DNA of 64,000 bases from Burkholderiales bacterium (GCA_016000265.1 JAECRL010000004.1:247431-311430); one strand, 5' to 3'. Numbered from the stretch's first letter, positions 9,163-23,158 are shown. Notes: generated from the sequence alone by a model not told the origin. Translations and numbers: made by a program.

Positions 9163-9852
9163 GCGAGCCTGGCCGGTGATGCGGCCCGCCAGGTGGCCGT
9201 TGACGCGCCCGCCCAGCAGGGTCAGGCCCGTGGCGTCGTTGTGTTCCAGGGACTGGGCCCTCACCTCGCTGCCATCGCGGGTGAGCACAACGGGTTGCGT
9301 GGACGACACCACGCGCGAGCGCGTGTCCAGGCGCAGCTGCTCGCCGACCAGGCGGGTGACGCCATCGCGGGACGCACCTGAGGGCGCGCGCGGCGACAAG
9401 GTCAGGCTGGTCCAGGCCGCAGAGCCGGGCGCGCCGGGCAGGGCTGGAGACAGGCGCACGTCGGCGCCCCCGGTCAGCGTGGCCACGCCCGAGCCTTCGT
9501 TCCACTCGCCCCGCAGCGCTTCGGCCTGCATGCGGCGTCCGTCGGGGTGGCGCGAGGCCACCTGCATGCGGTCGATCTCCAGCGTCTGACTGGCCGGGAA
9601 GTGCCGCATGCGCTCGCCATCGAGCACCGACTCCAGCCGCCCCTTGGCGTCGAAGCGGGCCAGGCGGGCGGACGCCAGTTCGTAGTCCGGCACGCCCCGG
9701 TCCGGCTCGGGTCGGCGGGGCTCGGTGCGCTCCGGCGACGACGAAACCAGCCACCAGCTGAAGCCCGCCAGGGCCGCGGCCAGCAACAAAGGCGCCATCG
9801 ACTGCAGGCGAGCCAGCCAGTCCAGGCGGTGCGCAGACGGGGCCTGGCTCAT
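9160..9852 (-). CDS. lptC: LPS export system protein LptC
   Basis: A 230-residue protein with one N-terminal membrane anchor (APLLLAAALAGFSWWLV, about residues 19-35) and a periplasmic domain with the LptC/YrbK pattern (PDYELASARLARFDAKGRLESVLDGERMRHFP). LptC couples the inner-membrane LptBFG extractor to LptA in lipopolysaccharide transport. The ATG at 9852 overlaps the kdsC stop by 4 bases. In many betaproteobacteria lptA, lptB and rpoN follow directly; here the operon ends at lptC and meets a convergent gene. At 230 residues it is somewhat longer than the ~190 of enterobacterial LptC. Confidence 0.9.
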   Translation of the reverse strand: MSQAPSAHRLDWLARLQSMAPLLLAAALAGFSWWLVSSSPERTEPRRPEPDRGVPDYELASARLARFDAKGRLESVLDGERMRHFPASQTLEIDRMQVASRHPDGRRMQAEALRGEWNEGSGVATLTGGADVRLSPALPGAPGSAAWTSLTLSPRAPSGASRDGVTRLVGEQLRLDTRSRVVSSTQPVVLTRDGSEVRAQSLEHNDATGLTLLGGRVNGHLAGRITGQAR

Positions 9853-10472
9853 GCCGGGGAGCCGGTGCGGGGGCCGTCCACGTTGGTGTCGAGGGTCTGC
9901 AGGTGGCCGTGCAGCAGGCGCTCGTACGCGCCGGTGGCCCACAGCAGCAGGTCGCAGCACTCGCGGGCCGCACCGTGTCCGCCTTGCAGCAGGCTGACGT
10001 GGTGTGCCACGGCCTTGACCTCGGCGTGCGCGTTGGCCGGCGCCACGGCCAGGCCGGCGCGGGTCAGCAGGGGCAGGTCGGGCCAGTCGTCGCCCATGGC
10101 GGCCACCTGGTGCCAGGCCAGGCCGAGCTGGGCCAGCAGGGGCTCGGCCGCGGCCAGCTTGTCGTGCGCGCCGAAAACCGCGTGCACCAGTCCCAGGTCG
10201 CGCAAGCGGCGGCGCACCGCGGGCGAGTCGCGCCCGGTGATGACGATGGGCGTGACGCCGCCTTGCGCCAGCAGCTTGAGGCCGTGGCCGTCGAGGGCGT
10301 GGAAGGCCTTGAGGGTCTCGCCGCTTTCGCTGATGTAGAGGGTGCCGTCGGTCAGCACGCCGTCGACGTCGAAGATGGCCGCGCGGATGCCCTGGGCGTG
10401 CTGGCGCAGCGCGGGCGGAAAGGAGAGCGTGGGGGTGAGCACGGTCGTGGCGGCGGGCGGGGTGGCGGTCAT
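9849..10472 (-). CDS. kdsC: 3-deoxy-D-manno-octulosonate-8-phosphate phosphatase KdsC
   Basis: A 207-residue HAD-superfamily phosphatase of the C0/KdsC type. Motif I is FDVDGVLTDG (about residues 36-45), motif II ITGRDSPAV, and motif III MGDDWPDLPLL, with catalytic Asp residues in place. KdsC removes phosphate from Kdo-8-phosphate in the cytoplasm to give Kdo for lipid A/LPS core. It sits one base after kdsD and overlaps lptC by 4 bases. The N-terminal ~25 residues are a Thr/Pro-rich extension. Confidence 0.95.
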   Translation of the reverse strand: MTATPPAATTVLTPTLSFPPALRQHAQGIRAAIFDVDGVLTDGTLYISESGETLKAFHALDGHGLKLLAQGGVTPIVITGRDSPAVRRRLRDLGLVHAVFGAHDKLAAAEPLLAQLGLAWHQVAAMGDDWPDLPLLTRAGLAVAPANAHAEVKAVAHHVSLLQGGHGAARECCDLLLWATGAYERLLHGHLQTLDTNVDGPRTGSPA

Positions 10473-10473
10473 G

Positions 10474-11478
10474 TCAGATCACCTTCGCGCGCATGAGGTC
10501 GTTGGTGCTGACGGCGCCCACCAGCTGGCCACTGGCGTCCGTCACCAGCAGGGTGTTGATGCGGTGCGTTTCCATCAGGGCCACGGCTTCGGCGGCGAGC
10601 ACGTCGTCGCGGATGGTGCGCGGCGCGGCGGTCATCAGCTGGCGCGCGTTCAGTGAGCGCAGGTCCACGCCGGCTTCGATCTTGCGGCGCAGGTCGCCGT
10701 CGGTGAAGACGCCCAGCAGGCGCCCTTCGGCGTCGACCACGGCGGTGGCGCCCAGGCCCTTGGCGCTCATCTCGCTCATGACGGCACCGAAGCCCGCGTC
10801 GGCGGGCACGCGCGGCACGGCGTCGCCCGCGCGCATGACGTCGCGCAGGTGGGTCAGCAGCTTGCGGCCCAGCGAGCCACCGGGGTGCGAGCGCGCGAAG
10901 TCTTCGGCCTTGAAGCCGCGGGCGTCCAGCAGCACCACGGCCAGGGCGTCGCCCAGCGCCATCTGCGTGGTGGTGCTGGCGGTCGGGGCGAGGTTGAGCG
11001 GGCAGGCCTCTTGCGCCACGGCGCTGTCGAGCACGATGTCGGCGTGGCGGGCCAGGGCCGAGGCGGGCTTGCCGGTCATGGCGATCAAGGTCACGCCCTG
11101 GCGCTTGAGCACGGGCAACAAGGCGGTGAGCTCTTCGCTTTCGCCGGAGTTGGAGATGGCGAGCACCACGTCGCCGGGCTGGACCATGCCCAGGTCGCCG
11201 TGGTGGGCCTCGGCGGGGTGCACGAACAGGGCGGGCGTGCCGGTGGAGGCCAGGGTGGCGGCGATCTTGCGACCCACGTGGCCGCTCTTGCCCATGCCCA
11301 TGACGACGAGGCGGCCGCGGCAGGCGAGCGCGGCCTGCACCGCACGCGCGAAGGCGGCGCCGGACTCACCGTCGAGTCGGGCGCGCAGGTCGTGCAGGGC
11401 GCGGGCCTCGATGTCGAGGGCCTGGCGGGCCAGGTCGACCAGGGTGGCCGGCGGCAGGGAGGGGGCAGACAGGGTCAC
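10474..11478 (-). CDS. kdsD: D-arabinose-5-phosphate isomerase KdsD (SIS-CBS)
   Basis: A 334-residue protein with an N-terminal SIS sugar-isomerase domain (GMGKSGHVGRKIAATLASTGTPALFVHPAEAHHGDLGM, residues ~60-100; AISNSGESEELTALLP) and two C-terminal CBS domains (about residues 215-334). It converts ribulose-5-phosphate to arabinose-5-phosphate, the first committed step toward Kdo. The key residues of the SIS active site (K, E, H of the family) fall in the visible conserved segments. First gene of kdsD-kdsC-lptC; divergent from the antiporter gene with a 62-base spacer. Confidence 0.95.
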   Translation of the reverse strand: MTLSAPSLPPATLVDLARQALDIEARALHDLRARLDGESGAAFARAVQAALACRGRLVVMGMGKSGHVGRKIAATLASTGTPALFVHPAEAHHGDLGMVQPGDVVLAISNSGESEELTALLPVLKRQGVTLIAMTGKPASALARHADIVLDSAVAQEACPLNLAPTASTTTQMALGDALAVVLLDARGFKAEDFARSHPGGSLGRKLLTHLRDVMRAGDAVPRVPADAGFGAVMSEMSAKGLGATAVVDAEGRLLGVFTDGDLRRKIEAGVDLRSLNARQLMTAAPRTIRDDVLAAEAVALMETHRINTLLVTDASGQLVGAVSTNDLMRAKVI

Positions 11479-11540
11479 AGCGGGACGCCCGGGCGCCGGA
11501 GCGTGCGGGGCAGTTACGATCGAGAGATTCTAGGGACAAC

Positions 11541-13556
11541 ATGGCATCCACGCTCGACCTGACGCTGCTTTACCTCTTCGCCGCCGTGATCGGCGTGGTG
11601 CTGTGTCGGCTCGCCAAACTGCCGCCCATGCTGGGCTACCTGGCCGTGGGCATCGTGATCGGGCCCAACGCGCTGGCGCTGGCCAAGGACTCCGCCGGCA
11701 TCGAGTACCTGGCCGAATTCGGCGTGGTCTTCCTGATGTTCGTCATCGGGCTGGAGTTCAACCTGCCCAAGCTGCGCAGCATGCGCTCGCTGGTGTTCGG
11801 GCTGGGGCTCAGCCAGGTTTCGCTGACCATCGCCGCGACGCTGGCGGGGCACCTGGCCTTGGGCGCGGGCCTGGCCTGGATGGGGCACCAGGGCGGCCTG
11901 CTGGGCTGGGGCATCAACTGGCAGAGCGCCGTGGTGCTGGGGGGCGCACTCGCCATGAGCTCCACGGCCATCGTGGTCAAGATGATGGCCGACCGGCTGG
12001 AGCTGGACACCGAGCACGGGCGCCGCGTCATCGGCGTGCTGCTGTTTCAGGACCTGGCCGTGGTGCCTTTGCTGGTGCTGATCCCCGCGCTGGGCGACAG
12101 CGCCAGCGAGCTCACCCAGGTGCTGCTGGTGGCCTTCGCCAAGGCCGCGGCGGTGCTGGTGATCCTGCTGGCCGGGGGGCAGAAGGTGATGCACACCTGG
12201 CTGGACCTGGTGGCGCGCCGCCAGAGCGCCGAGCTGTTCATGATGAACGTGCTGCTCATCACGCTGGGCCTGGCCTGGCTGACCGAGCACTTCGGGCTGT
12301 CGCTGGCGCTGGGTGCGTTCATCGCGGGCATGCTGATCGCCGAGACGGACTACAAGCACCAGGTCGAGAGCGACATCCGCCCCTTCCACGACCTGCTGCT
12401 GGGCCTGTTTTTCATCACCATCGGCATGAAGCTGGACTGGCACAGCCTGGTCGAGAGCTGGGCCCTGGTGTTGCTGCTGGCCACGCTGCCCGTGTTGTTC
12501 AAGCTGGGCCTGGTGACCACGCTGGCCAAGCTGTTCGGGGCGCCCACCGGGGTGGCGCTGCGCACAGGCTTGTACCTGGCGCAGGCCGGCGAGTTCGGCT
12601 TCGTGCTGCTGTCGCTGGCGTCGGACCACCGCCTCATCCCGCACGGCGTCGAGAGCCCGCTGCTGGCCGCCATGGTGCTGTCCATGCTGGTGACGCCTTT
12701 CATCATCCAGTACAGCAACCGCATCGTGATGCGGGTGTCGTCGACCGACTGGCTGATGCAGTCGCTGGCCATGACCAAGATCGCCAGCAAATCGATCAAC
12801 ACGGAACGGCACGTGATCATCTGCGGCTACGGGCGCAGCGGCCAGAACCTGGCGCGCCTGCTGGAGCAAGAAGGCATCCCGTACATGGCGCTGGACCTCG
12901 ACCCCGACCGGGTCCAGCAGGCCGCCGCCGCCGGGCAGAACGTCTCCTTCGGTGACGCCACGCGCCTGCAGAGCCTGATGGCCGCGGGCCTGGCGCGCGC
13001 CTCGGCCCTGGTCATCACCTACCCCGACACGGCCTCGGCCAAGAAGATCCTGCGCCTGGTGCGCGAGCACGCCCCCGCCGTGCCCGTGGCCGTGCGCACC
13101 ATCGACGACTCGCGCCTGGACGCGCTGCAGGCCGCCGGCGCCACGGTGGTGGTGCCCGAGGCCATCGAAGGCTCGCTGATGCTGGCCTCGCAGACGCTGG
13201 CGCTGGTGGGCGTGCCCATCCGCCGCGTGATCCGCCTGGTGCAGGACCAGCGACTGGCGCGCTACGGCCTGCTGCGCGGCTACTTCCACGGCGCCGACGA
13301 CGACGGCATGGACGAGGGCGAGCTGCAGCGCCTGGCCTCGGTGACGCTGACCCCCAGCGCCGCCTGCGTGGGCCAGACCCTGGGCGCCAGCCTGGGCGAG
13401 CAGGTCAGCGGCGTGGCCCTGGTCTCGGTGCGGCGCGCCAACGGGCGCGTGGTGCCACCCCAGGCCGAGCTGACGCTGGAGGCGGGCGACACGCTGGTGC
13501 TGTCGGGGCGCCCGCAGGACCTGGCGCGCGCCGAAAGCCTGTTGCTCAAAGGTTAA
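11541..13556 (+). CDS. Monovalent cation:proton antiporter, CPA2 family, KefB/KefC/YbaL type
   Basis: A 671-residue protein. Residues ~1-385 carry about twelve hydrophobic helices with the CPA2 pattern (LFQDLAVVPLLV; FGLSLALGAFIAGMLIAETDYKHQVESDI; FFITIGMKLDW). Residues ~415-530 are an RCK/TrkA-N Rossmann domain (HVIICGYGRSGQNLARLLEQEGIPYMALDLD), and the C-terminal ~80 residues look like a TrkA-C domain (ACVGQTLGASLGEQVSGVALVSVRR). Family role: K+/Na+ for H+ exchange gated by nucleotide or glutathione ligands. Divergence from kdsD is a conserved arrangement in Burkholderiales. Ion and ligand cannot be assigned from sequence. Confidence 0.93.
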   Translation: MASTLDLTLLYLFAAVIGVVLCRLAKLPPMLGYLAVGIVIGPNALALAKDSAGIEYLAEFGVVFLMFVIGLEFNLPKLRSMRSLVFGLGLSQVSLTIAATLAGHLALGAGLAWMGHQGGLLGWGINWQSAVVLGGALAMSSTAIVVKMMADRLELDTEHGRRVIGVLLFQDLAVVPLLVLIPALGDSASELTQVLLVAFAKAAAVLVILLAGGQKVMHTWLDLVARRQSAELFMMNVLLITLGLAWLTEHFGLSLALGAFIAGMLIAETDYKHQVESDIRPFHDLLLGLFFITIGMKLDWHSLVESWALVLLLATLPVLFKLGLVTTLAKLFGAPTGVALRTGLYLAQAGEFGFVLLSLASDHRLIPHGVESPLLAAMVLSMLVTPFIIQYSNRIVMRVSSTDWLMQSLAMTKIASKSINTERHVIICGYGRSGQNLARLLEQEGIPYMALDLDPDRVQQAAAAGQNVSFGDATRLQSLMAAGLARASALVITYPDTASAKKILRLVREHAPAVPVAVRTIDDSRLDALQAAGATVVVPEAIEGSLMLASQTLALVGVPIRRVIRLVQDQRLARYGLLRGYFHGADDDGMDEGELQRLASVTLTPSAACVGQTLGASLGEQVSGVALVSVRRANGRVVPPQAELTLEAGDTLVLSGRPQDLARAESLLLKG

Positions 13557-13669
13557 TTCCTCACGCGAGCACGGTGCTTGCCCCTAGGCGGGCCGGGCAC
13601 ACTGCGGGCACACTGCAGGCACATGCGCCGGGCTGTTCGACTGTTGCTGGCGCCCAGGAGATCCCCAGG

Positions 13670-17752
<4,083 letters not shown>

Positions 17753-17788
17753 AGCGAGGGGCGCCGAATCCGCGGACCGAGCCGCCGA

Positions 17789-18853
17789 TCAAGCCGCCGG
17801 GTCGGCCACCGCACCCCGCTCGTCGGAGTACAGGTCCATGATGCGCAGGATCTCGAACTGCGCCTGGAAGAAGCCATCCAGCAGCTCCGGGTCGAACGCC
17901 TTGCCTCGCTCCTCGGCCATGATGGCCAGCGACTGCGAGGCGCTGAACGCCACCTTGTAAGGCCGCTTGTTCATCAACGCGTCGAACACATCGGCGATGG
18001 CCACGATGCGCCCGAACACCGGGATCTGCTCACCCTTGAGCCCTTGCGGGTAACCCTGTCCATCCCAGCGCTCGTGGTGCGTCAGCGCGATGGTGCGCGC
18101 CGCCGACAGCACCTCGTTGTCGTGCTTGCCGATGATGTCGGCGCCGATCTGCGGGTGGCGTCGCACCAGCTCGCGCTCGGCGGCGTCGAGCGGGCCCGGC
18201 TTGAGCAGGATGTGGTCGGGCACCCCGATCTTGCCCACGTCGTGCAGGGCCGCCGTCTGAAACAGCAGCTGCACGGCCTCCGGGCCCAGGCCCGCTTGCT
18301 GCGCGATCAGGCGCGAGATGTGGCTCATGCGAACCACGTGGTTGCCCGTCTCGTTGTCCTTGAATTCGGCCGCACGCCCCAGGCGGCGGATGATCTGCTG
18401 GCGCGTGGCCACCAGCTCGGAGGTGCGTTGCGCCACCATGCGCTCCAGTTCGCGCGACTGGTCGTACAGCGCCAGGTGCGTGCGCACGCGCGCCTGCACC
18501 AATGGCGGGCTGATGGGCTTGGTGATGTAGTCGACGGCGCCCAGGCTCAGGCCCAGCGACTCGTCTTCGATCGTGGTCATCGCCGTCACGAAGATGACGG
18601 GGATGCGGCGGCGATCCGGGTTGGCCTTGATGCGCCGGCACACCTCGTGGCCGCTGAGGTCGGGCATCATGATGTCCAGCAGGATCAGGTCGGGCGGCTC
18701 GTCGGAGTAGACGATCTTGAGCGCCTTCTCCCCCGACGTCGCCACCTTCACGCGGTAATCCTGCCCCAGCACCCGAGACAGCAACTCGATGTTCTGAGGT
18801 GAATCGTCGGCGACCAGCACGGTCGGCCGGCGCATGCCCAGCGTGGAAGACAT
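17789..18853 (-). CDS. Response regulator with HD-GYP domain (predicted cyclic di-GMP phosphodiesterase)
   Basis: A 354-residue protein. Receiver domain at about 10-125 (VLVADDSPQNIELL; phospho-acceptor Asp in LILLDIMMPDLSG; TAM and KPISP segments). A short coiled-coil-like linker (RELERMVAQRTSEL) leads to HD-GYP at about 155-335, with HDVGKIGVP and the full HHERWDGQGYPQGLKG signature, so the catalytic residues appear intact. HD-GYP enzymes hydrolyse cyclic di-GMP, lowering it to favour motility. It faces the hybrid kinase convergently. The cyclic-nucleotide-binding gene is 78 bases upstream on the same strand and may be cotranscribed. Confidence 0.95.
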   Translation of the reverse strand: MSSTLGMRRPTVLVADDSPQNIELLSRVLGQDYRVKVATSGEKALKIVYSDEPPDLILLDIMMPDLSGHEVCRRIKANPDRRRIPVIFVTAMTTIEDESLGLSLGAVDYITKPISPPLVQARVRTHLALYDQSRELERMVAQRTSELVATRQQIIRRLGRAAEFKDNETGNHVVRMSHISRLIAQQAGLGPEAVQLLFQTAALHDVGKIGVPDHILLKPGPLDAAERELVRRHPQIGADIIGKHDNEVLSAARTIALTHHERWDGQGYPQGLKGEQIPVFGRIVAIADVFDALMNKRPYKVAFSASQSLAIMAEERGKAFDPELLDGFFQAQFEILRIMDLYSDERGAVADPAA

Positions 18854-18931
18854 CCTGACTCTGCTCCGCTTGATGATTTGATTTTGGATCGCTTGGTGCG
18901 AAGGGGCGATTCTGGACCAGCCCGTGGCGCG

Positions 18932-19399
18932 TCAAGCCAAGGGCAATTGCTGGGTCAGGTTGGCGCGCATGCGACAAGCCATCACCGCACCCGCCCCGCG
19001 CAACACCTCCACGGCCACGGTCGGCACCCGCGCCACCAGCTCTTCGAAGCGAGGCAGGCGCAGGGCAAACACCACACACGGCGTCATCGCCTCGACGTTG
19101 GCCATGCGCGGCGTGTCACCGAACAGGCCCGGCTCGCCCACGATGGCGCCCGGGCGCAGCATGCCGATGCGCGAGGCACCCGGCACGCCCCCGGTGACGA
19201 AGACCTGCAGCGTGCCCTGCCCCAAGGCGTAGAGGGTCCGGTCGCGCTCGCCCTGACGCAACAGCAACTCGCCGGAGCGGATCTCGTGGCGCGTGAAGTA
19301 CTGCGCCAGGGTGCGCCACTGCTGGGCGTCCAGGCGCGGACGGAAGGCGTCTTCCGTGTTGAGCGTCTGAATGGCCTGGATCAAAGCGAGGGCGTCCAT
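18932..19399 (-). CDS. Cyclic nucleotide-binding (CNB) domain protein
   Basis: A 155-residue protein consisting mostly of one cNMP-binding beta-roll: SGELLLRQGERDRTLYALGQGTLQVFV and GMLRPGAIVGEPGLFGDTPRMANVEAMTPCVVFAL. The phosphate-binding cassette reads GEPGLFGDTPRMA, where CRP-type proteins have GELALxxxxPRAA, so cNMP binding is plausible but not certain. There is no DNA-binding domain, unlike CRP. The ATG at 19399 is preferred over an in-frame TTG at 19453 because the family helix begins there. It lies upstream of the HD-GYP regulator on the same strand; a role in that signalling module is inference. Confidence 0.85.
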   Translation of the reverse strand: MDALALIQAIQTLNTEDAFRPRLDAQQWRTLAQYFTRHEIRSGELLLRQGERDRTLYALGQGTLQVFVTGGVPGASRIGMLRPGAIVGEPGLFGDTPRMANVEAMTPCVVFALRLPRFEELVARVPTVAVEVLRGAGAVMACRMRANLTQQLPLA

Positions 19400-19564
19400 G
19401 TGGATCGGTTGTCGGCAGGGCGGTGTCGACGGCGTTGACCGGGAAGCAATCAATTTAATCCAAGCCAGCCCATCGCGTCAGGCTTTTCGGGGTTTTGTGC
19501 GAACCCTCACGGTGCACCGCCCCCGCGTGCGCGCGCCGGTCGTGACAAATTCACGCCAACGCCG

Positions 19565-21001
19565 TCATTTGCCGATGCAAAAGCGCGTGAAGATCTCGCC
19601 CAGCAGGTCATCGGCCGAGAACGCCCCGGTGATGGCGCCCAAGGCGTTGTGGGCCAGGCGCAACTCCTCGGCCAGCAGGTCCAGGGCCCCGTCGCGCTGC
19701 GCGGCGTGCTCGCGCGCCAGCGCCAGGTGCTCGCGCGCCCGGTGCAGCGCCTGAACGTGGCGCTGGCGCGCGATGAACACACCCTCCGGCGCGGCCTGCC
19801 AGCCGGCCTGCTCCAGCAGCAAGCGGCGCAGGGCCTGCAGGCCATCGCCCGTGCGGGCAGACAGGCTCAGCACGGGCCCAGCGGGGCCCTCGGGCTGCAA
19901 AACCTGGGGGCCCAGCCCCCCGGCCGCGTCCACCTTGTTGAAAACATGCAGCACCTTCACGCCCTCGGGCAGGCGCGCGGCGATGTCGGCGTCGGCCTGC
20001 GCGTAGGCCGGGTCCTGCCAGCGCGTCAGGTCGTGCAAGAACAGCACCGCGTCGGCCGCCCGGATGGCCTCCCAGCTGCGCGCCATGCCGATGCGCTCGA
20101 CCTCGTCACACGCCTCGTCGTCGGCGCGCAGCCCGGCCGTGTCGATCACGTGCAGCGGCACGCCCTCGATCTGGATCGTCTCGCTGACCTTGTCGCGCGT
20201 GGTGCCCGCGATCGGGGTGACGATGGCCAGCTCGGCCCCGGCCAGCGCGTTGAGCAGCGAACTCTTGCCCGCGTTGGGCTGGCCGGCCAGCACCACCTGC
20301 AGGCCCTCGCGCAGCAAAGCCCCCTGACGGGCCTGCGACAGCACCCCGTCCAGCGCCGCGGCCAGGCGATCCAGCCGCCCGCGGGCGTCGGCCTTCTCCA
20401 GGAAGTCGATCTCCTCTTCGGGGAAGTCCAGCGTGGCCTCGACCAGCATGCGCAAGTTGATCATCTGCTCGCGCAACGCCTCGATCTCGCGGCTGAAGGC
20501 CCCGCCCAGCGAACGCGTGGCCGAGCGCGCCGCCGCCTCGGTGCTGGCGTCGATCAGGTCGGCAATCGCTTCGGCTTGAGCCAGGTCGATCTTGTCGTTG
20601 AGGAAGGCGCGCTGGGTGAACTCGCCCGGCTCGGCCAGGCGCAGGCCCTTGAGGCGCGGAGCGAGGGCGGGGTCGACCTCCGCGGCCGCCTCCAGGCAAC
20701 GCGCCAGCAGCAGCTGCATCACCACCGGCCCGCCGTGGCCCTGCAACTCCAGCACGTCTTCGCCGGTGTAGCTGTGCGGCCCGGGGAAGTACAACGCCAG
20801 GCCGTGGTCGATGGCCTCGCCCCGTGCGTCCCGGAAAGCGCCGTAATGGGCCACGCGCGGCGTCAGCTCGCGCCCGCACAACGCCCGGATCAGGGGCAGC
20901 AGCCCCCGGCCGGACACCCGGATGATGCCCACGGCGCCCCGCCCTGGTGCGGTGGCCAGCGCCACGATGGGCGCCTGGCGGTCCAGCCACGATTGAGACA
21001 C
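19565..21001 (-). CDS. mnmE: tRNA uridine-5-carboxymethylaminomethyl(34) synthesis GTPase MnmE
   Basis: A 478-residue protein. N-terminal folate-binding domain ([20 protein letters not shown]), helical domain, and an inserted G domain with [10 protein letters not shown] (G1), TTRDKV (G2), DTAGL (G3) and NKVD (G4), ending in the invariant CIGK at the C-terminus. MnmE works with MnmG on tRNA U34. The GTG at 21001 is chosen: GGAGG lies 5-9 bases upstream and the protein then begins [15 protein letters not shown], as in relatives; a further GTG at 21022 sits upstream of that Shine-Dalgarno. Confidence 0.96.
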   Translation of the reverse strand: MSQSWLDRQAPIVALATAPGRGAVGIIRVSGRGLLPLIRALCGRELTPRVAHYGAFRDARGEAIDHGLALYFPGPHSYTGEDVLELQGHGGPVVMQLLLARCLEAAAEVDPALAPRLKGLRLAEPGEFTQRAFLNDKIDLAQAEAIADLIDASTEAAARSATRSLGGAFSREIEALREQMINLRMLVEATLDFPEEEIDFLEKADARGRLDRLAAALDGVLSQARQGALLREGLQVVLAGQPNAGKSSLLNALAGAELAIVTPIAGTTRDKVSETIQIEGVPLHVIDTAGLRADDEACDEVERIGMARSWEAIRAADAVLFLHDLTRWQDPAYAQADADIAARLPEGVKVLHVFNKVDAAGGLGPQVLQPEGPAGPVLSLSARTGDGLQALRRLLLEQAGWQAAPEGVFIARQRHVQALHRAREHLALAREHAAQRDGALDLLAEELRLAHNALGAITGAFSADDLLGEIFTRFCIGK

Positions 21002-21217
21002 CCGTCCTCCGATCCGATCCACGCATTTGGCAACAACCCGAATTGTCGCTGCTGCGCATCGCTTTGCCCGGTTTTCATCCGCTTTTGCCAGGGAAAACGC
21101 CGTTTGGCGCCACTCGGGGCGCCCACGGCGTCACATCCGCGTCACCTCGGGTAAACACCATGGCATCCTTGTTGCAGTGCAAAAAATTGACGACGGACGT
21201 CACAACAGGAGGACACC

Positions 21218-21346
21218 ATGCTGGACCTGCTTCAGAGCATCTTGATGATCGGCTCGAGCACCGACCCCGACAGCCCCATGTGGCCCATGCTGGCCGCGGG
21301 CGTGCTGGCCACCGGGGCCATGATGAGGCGCATCTCGCGCGACTGA
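21218..21346 (+). CDS. Small hydrophobic protein of 42 residues
   Basis: An ATG at 21218 sits 6 bases after a perfect AGGAGG (21207-21212 region) and opens a 42-codon frame starting MLDLLQSILMIGSS and ending MMRRISRD. The middle, WPMLAAGVLATGAMM, could span a membrane; the C-terminus is positively charged, predicting an N-out/C-in or membrane-associated helix. It lies between mnmE (divergent) and yidC (convergent), and the strong two-way terminator at 21393-21423 follows 47 bases after its stop. Codons are almost all G/C-ending, like the core genome. I know of no family for it. The Shine-Dalgarno, terminator and codon use together support a real small gene. Confidence 0.6.
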   Translation: MLDLLQSILMIGSSTDPDSPMWPMLAAGVLATGAMMRRISRD

Positions 21347-21384
21347 CGCCCCACGCCAGCCCCCGCCCCACGCCAGGCAAAGGG

Positions 21385-21430
21385 CGTGAAAAAACCGCCT
21401 GACCCGTGAGGGTGCAGGCGGTTTGCGTTT
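21385..21430. terminator. Strong bidirectional terminator between small ORF and yidC
   Basis: AACCGCCTG (21393-21401) pairs with CAGGCGGTT (21415-21423), and the loop itself contains ACCC/GGGT pairing. On the minus strand TTTTTT follows (yidC side); on the plus strand TGCGTTTT follows (small-gene side). Confidence 0.85.
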
Positions 21431-21460
21431 TCAGCCGATCTGCTCGGCCCGGGCGAACGC

Positions 21461-23158
21461 TCAGTTCATCACGCCCAGCTGCTTGTTGATCACCCACTGC
21501 TGCGCGATCGACAGGATGTTGTTCGTCAGCCAGTACAGCACCAGGCCGGCGGGGAAGAAGAAGAACATCACCGAGAACAGCAGCGGCATGATCCACATCA
21601 TCTTGGCCTGGATGGGATCCGGCGGCGTCGGGTTCAGCCAGGTCTGCAGCAAGGTCGACAGCGTCATCAAGGCCGGCAGCACGTAGTACGGGTCCATCAC
21701 CGACAGGTCGGTGATCCAGCCCACCCACGGCGCGTTGCGGATCTCGACCGACGACGACAGCACCGAGTACAGCGCGATGAACACCGGGATCTGGATCAGG
21801 ATGGGCAGGCAGCCGCCGATCGGGTTGACCTTCTCTTCGCGGTAGATCTTCAGCATCTGCTGCTGCATCTCCTGCGGCTTGTCCTTGAGGCGCTCACGCA
21901 TCTCCTGGATGCGTGGGTTCAGGGCCTTCATCTTGGCCATGGAGCGGTAAGCGCTCGCGTTGAGCCAGTAGAAGGCCGCCTTGAGCAAGACCACCAGGGC
22001 GACGATGGCCCAGCCCCAGTTGCCGATCAGGTCGTGCAGGAAGTTCAGCAGCCAGTACAGCGGCGCGGCCAGGATGTGCGTCCAGCCATAGTCCTTGACC
22101 AGCTCCAGGCCGGGCGCCAGCTCCTTGAGCTTGTCCTCTTCCTGCGGGCCCACGAACAGCACCGTGTCCAAGGCCTTGCTCTGGCCCGCGGCGACCTCGC
22201 CAAACGGCAGCAACATGCCCGTGGCGTACAGGTTGGTCGACACCTTCTGGGTGTAGAACTCACGCGCCAGGTCCGGCGTGTGCAGCCAGGCCGAGGCAAA
22301 GTGGTGCTGCACCATCGCGACCCAGCCCTTGTTGTCGGCCTTCTCGAACTCGACCTTGCCCGACTCGATCGTGGCGAAGTCCACCTTCTGGTACTTGCCC
22401 TTGTCGTTGTAGATCGCCATGCCCGTGTAGGCCACCGGACCCTGCAGGAAGGACGGTCCGGCCGGCCCCTTGGGCGGGGTGCCGTCGCGCTGCAGCTGCA
22501 CATAGAGCTGCGGGCTGATCGCCGCGGCCGAGGCGTTGACCACCTCCTGCTTGACCTTGACGTCGTAGGCGCCACGCGGGAAAACGTAGGTCTTGACCAG
22601 CTTGACCCCGTTGACCGGCACCGACTCGAGCTTGACCACCAGCTCCTGGGCGCTGGCGCCCAGCTCGCGCTCGGGGGTCAGCACGGTGAACGGCGTCTTG
22701 TGCGTGGGCAGTTGCAGCGAGGCGTTGCCAACCAGGCCCGACTGCGCCAGGTAAGTGTGCGCGGCGGACTGGTCCAGCACGACCACGTTGCGGCTCTTGT
22801 CGTCCTGGTCCTTGTGCTTGAGCAACTCGACCCGCACGACCGAAGCGCCCAGCGTGTCGATCGTGGCCTTGACCACGTCGGTGCTCACGGTGACGAGCTC
22901 ACCGCGGGCCGCCTGCGGTGCGCTGGCCGACGCCGCGACGGGCGGGGTCGCCGCCGAGCCGCCCAGGGCCTGAGCCGACTGAGGCACGTCGACGGCAGAC
23001 GCCGCAGACGCCAGAGACGCAGCCGGGGCCGCCACGCTGGCGACAGGCGCCGGCGCAAACAGAGACGGCTGACCGGTGTGACGCAGCCAGCCATCCCACA
23101 ACATCAGCAGCGAGACGGCGAACACCGACCACAGCAGGGTGCGACGCAGATCATTCAT
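21461..23158 (-). CDS. yidC: Membrane protein insertase YidC
   Basis: A 565-residue Oxa1/YidC insertase. N-terminal helix ([18 protein letters not shown], residues ~8-25), an Ala/Ser/Val-rich linker, a large periplasmic domain (about 90-360), then the conserved core with [34 protein letters not shown], a cytoplasmic helical hairpin ([48 protein letters not shown]) and the final helices. It inserts membrane proteins alone or with SecYEG. The ATG overlaps the yidD stop (ATGA). It belongs to the rpmH-rnpA-yidD-yidC operon. Confidence 0.97.
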   Translation of the reverse strand: MNDLRRTLLWSVFAVSLLMLWDGWLRHTGQPSLFAPAPVASVAAPAASLASAASAVDVPQSAQALGGSAATPPVAASASAPQAARGELVTVSTDVVKATIDTLGASVVRVELLKHKDQDDKSRNVVVLDQSAAHTYLAQSGLVGNASLQLPTHKTPFTVLTPERELGASAQELVVKLESVPVNGVKLVKTYVFPRGAYDVKVKQEVVNASAAAISPQLYVQLQRDGTPPKGPAGPSFLQGPVAYTGMAIYNDKGKYQKVDFATIESGKVEFEKADNKGWVAMVQHHFASAWLHTPDLAREFYTQKVSTNLYATGMLLPFGEVAAGQSKALDTVLFVGPQEEDKLKELAPGLELVKDYGWTHILAAPLYWLLNFLHDLIGNWGWAIVALVVLLKAAFYWLNASAYRSMAKMKALNPRIQEMRERLKDKPQEMQQQMLKIYREEKVNPIGGCLPILIQIPVFIALYSVLSSSVEIRNAPWVGWITDLSVMDPYYVLPALMTLSTLLQTWLNPTPPDPIQAKMMWIMPLLFSVMFFFFPAGLVLYWLTNNILSIAQQWVINKQLGVMN

